NCBI RefSeq assembly: GCF_004349245.1
Contig: NZ_SMLC01000072.1
Coordinates: 1-34,798 of the forward strand
DNA: 34,798 nucleotides
DNA from: Actinomadura sp. 6K520
Lineage (GTDB): Bacteria > Actinomycetota > Actinomycetes > Streptosporangiales > Streptosporangiaceae
Reading direction: 5' to 3'
Positions 23,328 through 29,418 of the stretch are shown one piece after another. Positions within the stretch are counted from its first letter, which is position 1. Every line of letters begins with the position of its first letter. The position numbers and the translations under genes were made by a program. A model generated the notes under the pieces. That model had not been told where the DNA came from and did not search any database. It was given only the letters and a program-made list of their open reading frames with translations.

Positions 23328-24001
23328 ACGTCCTCATCACCGGTGGCGCCTCGGGACTCGGCGCGGCCGTCGCGCGCCGGGTCGCGGCCGATGGCGGGCG
23401 TCCGCTCATCCTCGACCGGCACCCGCCGAAGGACGACTTCGAGTGCATGCAGGCCGACCTGGCCGACCGCAGGTGCGCCGAGCGGGCCGTGCACGGCCTG
23501 GCCCGCGCCGCCGGCGGGCTGAACGCCGTCGTCACCGCCGCGGGCATCGACGCCTGCGGCACGCTGTGCGAGGTTCCCGCCGAGGACTGGGAACGGGTCG
23601 TCCAGGTGAACCTGCTGGGCACCGCCGCCGTCATCCGCTCCGCGCTCCCCTACCTGGAGAACGAGCCGCACGGCCGGGTCGTCACCGTCGCGTCCACACT
23701 GGGCTTCCGGGCGCTGAGCGACGCGACCGCGTACTGCGCGTCCAAGTTCGGCGTCGTCGGCTTCACCCGGGCGCTCGCCGCCGAGATGGCCGGCCGCGTC
23801 GCCGTCACCATGGTCGTCCCGGGCGGCATGGACACCGCGTTCTTCGACGACCGCTCCGACCAGTACAAGCCGGGCCCGGGCGCCAGCCTCAACCGCCCCG
23901 AGGACGTGGCGTCGGCCGTGGCGTTCGCGCTCGCCCAGCCCGCCGGCTGCGAAGTGCGGGAGATGGTCGTCTGCCCTTCACGGGAACCGTCGTGGCCGTG
24001 A
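23324..24001 (+). CDS. SDR-family oxidoreductase
   Basis: This 225-residue classical short-chain dehydrogenase has the cofactor loop TGGASGLG, AAG at the NAG position, the catalytic Ser in VASTLGF, and Tyr/Lys in AYCASKFG. VVPGGMDTAFF follows, as in NAD(P)-dependent sugar or alcohol dehydrogenases. Short length and absence of an extension mark it as classical, not an extended epimerase such as HldD. It sits in the heptose operon with 4-bp overlaps on both sides, so it probably oxidises or reduces a carbon of the nucleotide-sugar or the glycan. The exact reaction cannot be read from sequence. Confidence 0.85.
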   Translation: MNVLITGGASGLGAAVARRVAADGGRPLILDRHPPKDDFECMQADLADRRCAERAVHGLARAAGGLNAVVTAAGIDACGTLCEVPAEDWERVVQVNLLGTAAVIRSALPYLENEPHGRVVTVASTLGFRALSDATAYCASKFGVVGFTRALAAEMAGRVAVTMVVPGGMDTAFFDDRSDQYKPGPGASLNRPEDVASAVAFALAQPAGCEVREMVVCPSREPSWP

Positions 24002-24930
24002 CCGGTTCCCGGGTCCTGGTGCTGCGCGCGCTCGGCCTCGGCGACCTGCTGACCGGCGTCCCGGCCCTGCGCGCCCTGCGCCGCGGTATGCCCGGCGCAA
24101 GGATCACGCTCGCCGCACCGGCCGCGCTCGGCCCCCTCGCCCGCTCCACCGGCGCCGTCGACGACGTCCTCCCGGCGGAGGGGCTGGCCCCGCTGCCGCG
24201 CGCAGGCCCGGTGGACGCGGCGGTCAACCTGCACGGCCGCGGCCCGCAGAGCCACCGTGTCCTCGGGAAGCTCCGCCCGGGTCGGCTGCTGGCCTTCGCC
24301 TGCGCCGAGGCCGGCCACGCCGACGGGCCCGGGTGGGATCCCGCCGAGCACGAGGTGGCGCGGTGGTGCCGGCTCGTGTCGGCGTACGGGTACGACGCCG
24401 ACCCCGCCGACCTGGACCTGCCCGCGCCGCCGGCCACGTCACCCGCCCCCGGGGCCGTCGTCGTCCATCCGGGCGCGGCGTACCCGGCGCGCCGCTGGCC
24501 CGCCGAGCGGTTCGCGGCCGTCGCGGCGGCGCTGCGCGGCCGCGGCGAGCGGGTCGTCGTCACCGGCGGAGCCGGCGAGGCGGCACTGGCGCGGCGGGTC
24601 GTGGAGATCGCCGGGCTGGGCGCCGCGGCCGACCTGTCGGGCCGCACCGGCCTGCCGGAGCTGGCCGCGCTCGTCGCGGGGGCCCGGCTCGTGGTGTGCG
24701 GCGACACCGGCGTCGCCCACCTCGCGACCGCGTTCCGGACGCCGTCGGTGCTGCTGTTCGGCCCGACGCCCCCGGCCCGGTGGGGGCCGCCGGACCGGGC
24801 GGAGCACCTGGTCCTGTGGGCGGGGCGGCGGGGGGACCCGCACGGCCGCGAGCCCGACCCCGGACTGCTGGAGATCACCGCCGGGCAGGCCGTCGAAGCC
24901 GCGGGCGAAGCGCTCACCGCCAACCACTGA
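23998..24930 (+). CDS. Glycosyltransferase family 9 (second heptosyltransferase homologue)
   Basis: The 310-residue GT-B protein has SRVLVLRALGLGDLLTGVPALRAL at the N-terminus and, in the donor half, VVVHPGAAYPARRWPAERFA, LSGRTGLPELAALV and VCGDTGVAHLATAFRTPSVLLFGPT, all typical of the WaaC/WaaF family. Unlike the GT9 at 18103 it lacks the C-terminal Cys-rich segment. I choose GTG 23998, which gives a GTGA overlap with the previous stop like the other junctions; GTG 23992 is two codons upstream and equally open. Two different GT9 enzymes beside one heptose pathway suggest two heptose additions or one heptose and another sugar. Confidence 0.9.
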   Translation: MTGSRVLVLRALGLGDLLTGVPALRALRRGMPGARITLAAPAALGPLARSTGAVDDVLPAEGLAPLPRAGPVDAAVNLHGRGPQSHRVLGKLRPGRLLAFACAEAGHADGPGWDPAEHEVARWCRLVSAYGYDADPADLDLPAPPATSPAPGAVVVHPGAAYPARRWPAERFAAVAAALRGRGERVVVTGGAGEAALARRVVEIAGLGAAADLSGRTGLPELAALVAGARLVVCGDTGVAHLATAFRTPSVLLFGPTPPARWGPPDRAEHLVLWAGRRGDPHGREPDPGLLEITAGQAVEAAGEALTANH

Positions 24931-24940
24931 AGGGGACATC

Positions 24941-25897
24941 ATGAGACATCCACGCGCCGTGGTCACCGGAGGCTCCGGTTTCCTCGGGTCACACCTGTGC
25001 GAGGCGCTGCTGGCCCAGGGCATCTCCGTGGTGTGCCTGGACAACCTGCTGACCGGCACGTCCCGCAACATCGCCCACCTGACCGAACGGCGCGACTTCC
25101 GGTTCCTGAGACGCGACCTCACCGAGCCGGTGCACGTGCCAGGCGAGGTCGGCTACGTCTTCCACCTGGCCTCGGCGGCGTCCCCCGCCGACTACCTGCG
25201 GCTGCCGATCCAGACGCTGGAGGTCGGCAGCCAGGGCACCCGCAACGCGCTCGACCTCGCCGAGAGCAAGAACGCGCGTTTCGTGCTGGCCTCCACGTCC
25301 GAGGTCTACGGGGACCCGCTCGTGCACCCGCAGCCCGAGTCCTACTGGGGCAACGTGAACCCGGTCGGGCCGCGCAGCGTCTACGACGAGGCCAAGCGGT
25401 TCGGGGAGGCGCTGACGTCGGCGTTCCGGCACGCCCGCGGCCTCGACACCGCGATCGTGCGGATCTTCAACAGCTACGGCCCGCGGATGCGCCCCGACGA
25501 CGGCCGCGCCATCCCGACGTTCGTGCGGCAGGCGCTGACCGGTGAGGACCTCACGGTCACCGGCGACGGCACGCAGACCCGCTCGATCTGCCACGTGGAC
25601 GACACCGTCCGGGGCATCATCGCGCTCGCCATGGCGGACCATCCGGGGCCGGTCAACATCGGCAGCCCCTACGAGGTGTCCATGGCCGGGCTCGCCCGGA
25701 TGATCATCGAGCTGACCGGCTCGCGGTCCCGGCTGCGGTTCATCGACCGCCCGGAGGACGACCCGCGCGTCCGGCGGCCCGACACCGCCCTCGCCGAGGA
25801 GGTGCTCGGCTGGCGTCCCCGCGTCTCGGTCGAGGACGGCCTGCGCGCCACGATCGAGTGGTTCGCCCGGCAGGTTCCGGTCGCCCGCCCGGCGTGA
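24941..25897 (+). CDS. Extended SDR, UDP-glucuronate decarboxylase-like epimerase/decarboxylase
   Basis: The 318-residue extended SDR has the NAD loop VVTGGSGFLGSHL, the catalytic Tyr148 and Lys152 in SVYDEAKR, and Ser/Thr plus Glu in ASTSEVYGDP (119-126). The stretch YWGNVNPVGPRSVYDEAKR is the hallmark of UDP-glucuronate decarboxylase (UXS), which forms UDP-xylose. In this operon an alternative is the ADP-heptose epimerase or dehydratase position normally held by HldD. AGGGGA 5-6 nt before the ATG gives a clear ribosome site, and the gene follows the GT9 stop by 10 bp, the only non-overlapping junction in the operon. A hairpin ends the operon just after it. Family secure, substrate open. Confidence 0.83.
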   Translation: MRHPRAVVTGGSGFLGSHLCEALLAQGISVVCLDNLLTGTSRNIAHLTERRDFRFLRRDLTEPVHVPGEVGYVFHLASAASPADYLRLPIQTLEVGSQGTRNALDLAESKNARFVLASTSEVYGDPLVHPQPESYWGNVNPVGPRSVYDEAKRFGEALTSAFRHARGLDTAIVRIFNSYGPRMRPDDGRAIPTFVRQALTGEDLTVTGDGTQTRSICHVDDTVRGIIALAMADHPGPVNIGSPYEVSMAGLARMIIELTGSRSRLRFIDRPEDDPRVRRPDTALAEEVLGWRPRVSVEDGLRATIEWFARQVPVARPA

Positions 25898-25902
25898 CCC
25901 GC

Positions 25903-25939
25903 CGGGGACGGGCGCCGCTCATCCGGGCGCCCGTCCCCG
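25903..25939. terminator. Bidirectional hairpin terminator at the heptose operon end
   Basis: Perfect 14-bp arms (25903-25916, CGGGGACGGGCGCC, and 25926-25939) with a 9-nt loop lie between the operon's last gene and the convergent pyruvyl transferase gene. Confidence 0.82.
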
Positions 25940-25958
25940 CGCCGGTTCGAGGCCCCGC

Positions 25959-26864
25959 TCAGCGGACGCCCAGGACGTCCAGCAGCGCACCGATCACGGC
26001 GCCGCCGGCGGGTGGTCCCGGTGCGCGCCCGGGGTCCCCGGATGACAGGCACCAGTCCCACCAGCGGTCCAGTTCCCCGTGGTCGAGCAGCGGCCCGTCC
26101 CGCCCGGCCTCCTCCTCCGCCGCCGCGACGGTCACGACGGCGGGCCACGCCCACGCCCGCGCCTGCGCGGTGACCTTCGCGCCGCCGCGCACCGGGTCGA
26201 CGGCCAGCGCCGGGACCCCGTTCTTCAGCGCCAGGACGAGCCCGTGCAGCCGTGTCGTGACCACCACGTCGAGCCTGCGCAGCGCCGACTCCAGCTCCGC
26301 GGCCGTCGTGCACAGCCGCCAGTCGCGCGGGTCGAGCCGCGTGTCCAGGGGCAGCCGGGCGCACTCGCGGCCGGCGAGCCACTCCGTCAGCTCCCCCTCG
26401 ATCCGGTCGTGCAGCCGCCGCGTCCCGTACTCCGCCTGGCCGGGCGCCAGCACGACGCCCGCGACGGGCACCTGCGGGGTCTCCGGCAGCGCGGCCAGGT
26501 CGTGCCGCGGCGCCGCCGCGGGCGCGTCGCGGGCGAGGACCGCGTCGAACCCGGTGACCGCGGGGTCGCCCGGGTCGATGACCGAGACCCCGACGGCGAC
26601 GCGCGTGCAGCGGGCGTACCGGCGGTGCAGGTCCTCGACCTGCGGGCCGTGCAGCGGGCCGCAGGCGAACACCAGGTGGGTGTAGCGGCGGGGATCGGCG
26701 CGGCCGAGGTCCAGGCCGCCCGGCCGGAACACCGGGCTCCACGCCAGGTCGCACCGCACCCCGGCGCCGGCGAGCGCCCGCCGCACCGCCTCCATCGCCA
26801 GGACGTCGCCGGCCGTCGCCTCGCCGTGCACGAAGCTCGGCCACCCCGTCACCAGGACGCGCAT
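25959..26864 (-). CDS. Polysaccharide pyruvyl transferase family protein
   Basis: The 301-residue protein belongs to the CsaB/WcaK pyruvyl transferase family, which adds a pyruvate ketal from phosphoenolpyruvate to sugars of cell-wall or exopolysaccharides. The N-terminus MRVLVTGWPSFVHGEATAGDVLA has the opening strand-loop, and the C-terminal TTRLHGLVLALKNGVPALAVD is the most diagnostic block. I use ATG 26864, ten codons inside an open frame that begins at 26894, because the fold starts there and GGGG precedes it by 9 nt. It is convergent with the heptose operon and probably modifies its product. Some family members have other activities, so the reaction is inferred. Confidence 0.82.
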   Translation of the reverse strand: MRVLVTGWPSFVHGEATAGDVLAMEAVRRALAGAGVRCDLAWSPVFRPGGLDLGRADPRRYTHLVFACGPLHGPQVEDLHRRYARCTRVAVGVSVIDPGDPAVTGFDAVLARDAPAAAPRHDLAALPETPQVPVAGVVLAPGQAEYGTRRLHDRIEGELTEWLAGRECARLPLDTRLDPRDWRLCTTAAELESALRRLDVVVTTRLHGLVLALKNGVPALAVDPVRGGAKVTAQARAWAWPAVVTVAAAEEEAGRDGPLLDHGELDRWWDWCLSSGDPGRAPGPPAGGAVIGALLDVLGVR

Positions 26865-27005
26865 CCGCCGTCGCCCCTTCCCGTCCCGTGACATTGAGAC
26901 ACCTACCGGTTTACCGAAGCGGCCGGGTGGGCAGAGTCAGTTCGCGGCCCACTCGCCGAGTTCCGAGCCGGTTGCCCGGAGCTGCGAGCCTGGGCCGCAC
27001 CAGCG

Positions 27006-27479
27006 TTACCGGCCCGGATCCGGGGTCCGGCGGCCGGCCCGGCGCCGCCGGCCCCTGGACCGGGCGCCGCGCCCCTCCACGAAGGTCTTGAAGCGCCGCA
27101 GGTCGCCCTTGACGCGGTGGCCGAGGGCACCGAACCGGTCCCCCGCCTTCGCCGCGAACCCCTCCGGGTCGATCTCGAGCTGGACGGTGACGCGCGTGGT
27201 CGTCTCGTCCAGCCGGCGGAAGGTGACCACGCCGGCGTGGGTCGGCCCCTCCAGCGACTTCCACGCGACCCGCTCGTCGGGGTGCTGCTCGGTGATCCGC
27301 GCGTCGAACTCGCGGGTGACGCCGGCGATCCGTGTCCGCCAGCGCAGCGTGCCGTCGTCCAGCCGGCGGACCTCCTCGACACCGTCCATGAACTGCGGGA
27401 ACGTCTCGAACCGCGTCCACTGGTCGTAGGCGGCGCGGATCGGGACGGTGACGTTGACCGACTCGGTGATCGTGCTCAC
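27006..27479 (-). CDS. SRPBCC-family polyketide cyclase/dehydrase-like protein
   Basis: The 157-residue protein has a START-type helix-grip fold. It begins STITESVNVTVPIRAAYDQWTRFETFPQFMDGVEEV, the usual pattern of 'SRPBCC family' proteins in actinomycetes, and runs to a strongly basic C-terminal tail from about 140. Such proteins bind hydrophobic ligands; many are linked to stress responses, few have known activity. The GTG start at 27479 has GGAGG 7 nt upstream. A SigB-type promoter (GGAT-N15-GGGTAC) lies immediately before it, facing the sigma factor gene, so it is probably a target of that sigma factor. No signal peptide is present. Ligand unknown. Confidence 0.82.
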   Translation of the reverse strand: MSTITESVNVTVPIRAAYDQWTRFETFPQFMDGVEEVRRLDDGTLRWRTRIAGVTREFDARITEQHPDERVAWKSLEGPTHAGVVTFRRLDETTTRVTVQLEIDPEGFAAKAGDRFGALGHRVKGDLRRFKTFVEGRGARSRGRRRRAGRRTPDPGR

Positions 27480-27507
27480 GGCTCCCCCTCCGGCGTTCAC
27501 CGGGGCG

Positions 27508-27532
27508 GTACCCGCAGGGGCGCCCCGTATCC
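27508..27532 (-). promoter_or_regulatory. SigB-type promoter of the SRPBCC gene
   Basis: On the minus strand GGAT (27529-27532) and GGGTAC (27508-27513) are separated by 15 bp, matching the streptomycete SigB-type consensus GNNT-N14-16-GGGTAC/T. Transcription would start near 27500, giving a short leader that includes the GGAGG site. Confidence 0.6.
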
Positions 27533-27555
27533 CCCGCACGATGAGCCGACCGGCC

Positions 27556-27582
27556 GGAAACCCCACGCGGCAGGGGGTTTCC
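27556..27582. promoter_or_regulatory. Palindrome between the divergent SigB-type promoters
   Basis: GGAAACCCC (27556-27564) and GGGGTTTCC (27574-27582) form a perfect 9-bp inverted repeat with a 9-nt spacer. It ends directly against the GTGT -35 of the sigma gene promoter and lies upstream of the opposite promoter, so it is placed as an operator for both genes. The binding protein is unknown. Confidence 0.55.
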
Positions 27583-27607
27583 GTGTGATCGGCCGTTTGC
27601 CGGGTAG
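27583..27607 (+). promoter_or_regulatory. SigB-type promoter of the sigma factor gene
   Basis: GTGT (27583-27586), 15 bp, then GGGTAG (27602-27607) fits GNNT-N14-16-GGGTA, with the sixth base off consensus. It implies that the sigma factor, or a relative, transcribes its own gene, with a leader of about 55 nt before the ATG at 27669. Confidence 0.55.
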
Positions 27608-27668
27608 TGGGACCGAACCGGATAGCCCCTGCCCTCGCCCGTTCCTTCTCCGAAGGGAGAGCATTCGT

Positions 27669-28457
27669 ATGACGTCGGCGCAGGCCACCACGAGGTTCAA
27701 TGACGGACAGGCCGAGAACCTCCTGGCGGAGATGAACCGGCTCGCGGAGGGAGATCCCCGGCGGGAACGGCTCCGATCGCGCATCGTCGACATGCACGCG
27801 CCGCTCGTCCGCGGTGTGGCGCGCCGGTACGCCAACCGCGGGGAACCCCTCGACGATCTCCAGCAGGTGGCCTATCTGGGCCTGGTCAAGGCCATCAACC
27901 GGTTCGACCCGGGGATCGGCGACCGGTTCGTCACCTACGCCTACCCGGTGGTGACCGGGGAGGTGAAGCGGCACTTCCGCGACAAGACGTGGGGCATCCG
28001 CGTGTCGCGCCGCATCCAGGAGCTGCGCCCGATCCTGCAGCGGACCATCCAGGAGTACACCCGCGAGCACGGCGGCTCCCCCACGACCGCGGAGATCGCC
28101 TCGCTCATGGGCATCACCGAGGAGGAGGCCGTCGAGGTCATCGTCGCCTGCGACGCCTACCGGCCGCTGTCGCTGGAGGCCCCGGCGGACGGTTCGCCGG
28201 ACGGCGACAACGGCACGGTCGGCGAGTACCTCGGGTCGGAGGACCCGGCCCTGGACGCCTTCATCGACGGGCACGCCCTCGGCCCGCTGATCGACGAGCT
28301 GCCCGAGCGGGAGCGGACGATCCTGCTGCTGCGGTTCTTCGGCAACAAGACCCAGACGCAGATCGCCGAGCAGATCGGGCTGTCCCAGATGCACGTCTCG
28401 CGGCTGCTCCGCGCCACCCTGGAGCAACTCCGCGCGGGGCTCCTCACGGAACGCTGA
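27669..28457 (+). CDS. RNA polymerase sigma factor, SigB/SigF/SigG family
   Basis: The 262-residue group 3 sigma factor has region 2 (about 40-110; DLQQVAYLGLVKAINRFDPGIGDRFVTYAYPVVTGEVKRHFRDKTW, quoted here as key blocks DLQQVAYLGL, FVTYAYP and EVKRHFRDK), region 3 (about 118-165, RRIQELRPIL to ITEEEAVEVI) and region 4 (about 205-255, ELPERERTILLLRFFGN, then QTQIAEQIGLSQMHVSRLL). These match stress and developmental SigB/SigF proteins of actinobacteria. Such factors are normally held by an RsbW-type anti-sigma and freed by an RsbV-type partner, but neither gene is adjacent, so this one is an orphan within the window. AAGGGAGAG about 8 nt upstream is the ribosome site. Confidence 0.93.
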   Translation: MTSAQATTRFNDGQAENLLAEMNRLAEGDPRRERLRSRIVDMHAPLVRGVARRYANRGEPLDDLQQVAYLGLVKAINRFDPGIGDRFVTYAYPVVTGEVKRHFRDKTWGIRVSRRIQELRPILQRTIQEYTREHGGSPTTAEIASLMGITEEEAVEVIVACDAYRPLSLEAPADGSPDGDNGTVGEYLGSEDPALDAFIDGHALGPLIDELPERERTILLLRFFGNKTQTQIAEQIGLSQMHVSRLLRATLEQLRAGLLTER

Positions 28458-28490
28458 CCGGCCGGCGCCGGGGCCGGGCGCCGGCCGGTC
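28456..28490. terminator. Bidirectional hairpin terminator, sigma factor / protease
   Basis: Perfect 14-bp arms (28456-28469, GACCGGCCGGCGCC, and 28477-28490) with a 7-nt loop. The first arm includes the last two bases of the sigma factor stop codon. Confidence 0.82.
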
Positions 28491-28515
28491 ATCCCGGCGG
28501 GTCAGCGCGGGACGG

Positions 28516-29364
28516 TCACGGCCTGGGCAGCGCGCAGTTCCGGTCCAGCACGACGTCGTTGCCCTTCCCGAGGCAGCGGGCGAGCTGGTACGTCTGCTGG
28601 CCGTAGTTGATCCCCGGCCGGACGGTGACGTTCCCGTTCCGGTCGACCTCGCAAGGGTTGTTGAGCGTGCAGCGCTCGCCGTCCTCGTTGCCGGTGTTGT
28701 TGACGCCGACGACGTGGCGGGTCCGCGCGTCGACGATCGGCGAGCCGGACGTGCCGCCGATCGTCTGGCACCCGGGCGTGTAGCGGATGGAGTTCCGCCA
28801 CGTCCAGCCCGCCTCGCGCAGCCGGTGGACGGTTCCGTCGATCTTGCAGCCGTAGATCGTCCGCCAGTAGCCCGACACGACCCGGATCTCGGTGCCGTCA
28901 TGCGGCCGGGCGGCCGACAGGCGCAGCGCGGGAACGCCGTGGCGCTTCCGGATGGCGGCGTAGGTCGTGTCGAGGCGGTAGACGGCCACGTCGGTGTCGG
29001 TCATCGTGGCGTACTCGATCCGCGTGGCCCGCAGGGTGCCGAGCTCCTTCGTCCCGGTCCGGTCGAGCAGCGTGAACGTCCGGGACGAGTTCCGGTCCAC
29101 GATGACCTCGCCGGCCGCGGGCATGCCCGTCTCCAGGCAGTGGCCGTTGGTCATCACCAGTGCCCGGTCGGTGTCCCGCGTACGCGGCCCGCGCACGATG
29201 GAGCCGGAGCAGTTGCTGAGCGCGACGATCCCGGTGAAGTCGACCTCGGCCCTGAGCGGCGCGGCGGGCGCGGCGGGCGCGGCCTGCGCGACACCGGCGG
29301 AGGCGAGCGTCCCGGCGCCCAGAACGGCGGCGAGGGCGGCGGCGGCGAGGCGGCGTCGGGTCAT
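28516..29364 (-). CDS. Secreted trypsin-like serine protease
   Basis: The 282-residue precursor has an Arg-rich start and a hydrophobic Ala/Leu/Gly signal peptide ending near AQA-AP (about residue 28-29). The chymotrypsin-fold triad is visible: His75 in TNGHC, Asp125 in TDTDVAVYR and Ser206 in GTSGSP. Eight Cys in the mature part suggest disulfides, fitting extracellular action. I choose ATG 29364, preceded by GAGAGGA about 6 nt upstream; upstream in-frame starts lack a signal-peptide layout. It follows glpK by 54 bp in the same direction and might share its transcript, although the functions have no obvious link. Substrate specificity is unknown. Confidence 0.9.
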   Translation of the reverse strand: MTRRRLAAAALAAVLGAGTLASAGVAQAAPAAPAAPLRAEVDFTGIVALSNCSGSIVRGPRTRDTDRALVMTNGHCLETGMPAAGEVIVDRNSSRTFTLLDRTGTKELGTLRATRIEYATMTDTDVAVYRLDTTYAAIRKRHGVPALRLSAARPHDGTEIRVVSGYWRTIYGCKIDGTVHRLREAGWTWRNSIRYTPGCQTIGGTSGSPIVDARTRHVVGVNNTGNEDGERCTLNNPCEVDRNGNVTVRPGINYGQQTYQLARCLGKGNDVVLDRNCALPRP

Positions 29365-29418
29365 GGGAGTCCTCTCGGAGAGGGCCGGTCGCAGCGGGCC
29401 GGGGAGTCTCGGTTTCAT

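Noticed and set aside
26888..27091. Short plus-strand frame between the pyruvyl transferase and SRPBCC genes
   Set aside because: Composition is Arg/Pro/Gly-rich shadow type and it runs into the SRPBCC gene on the opposite strand.
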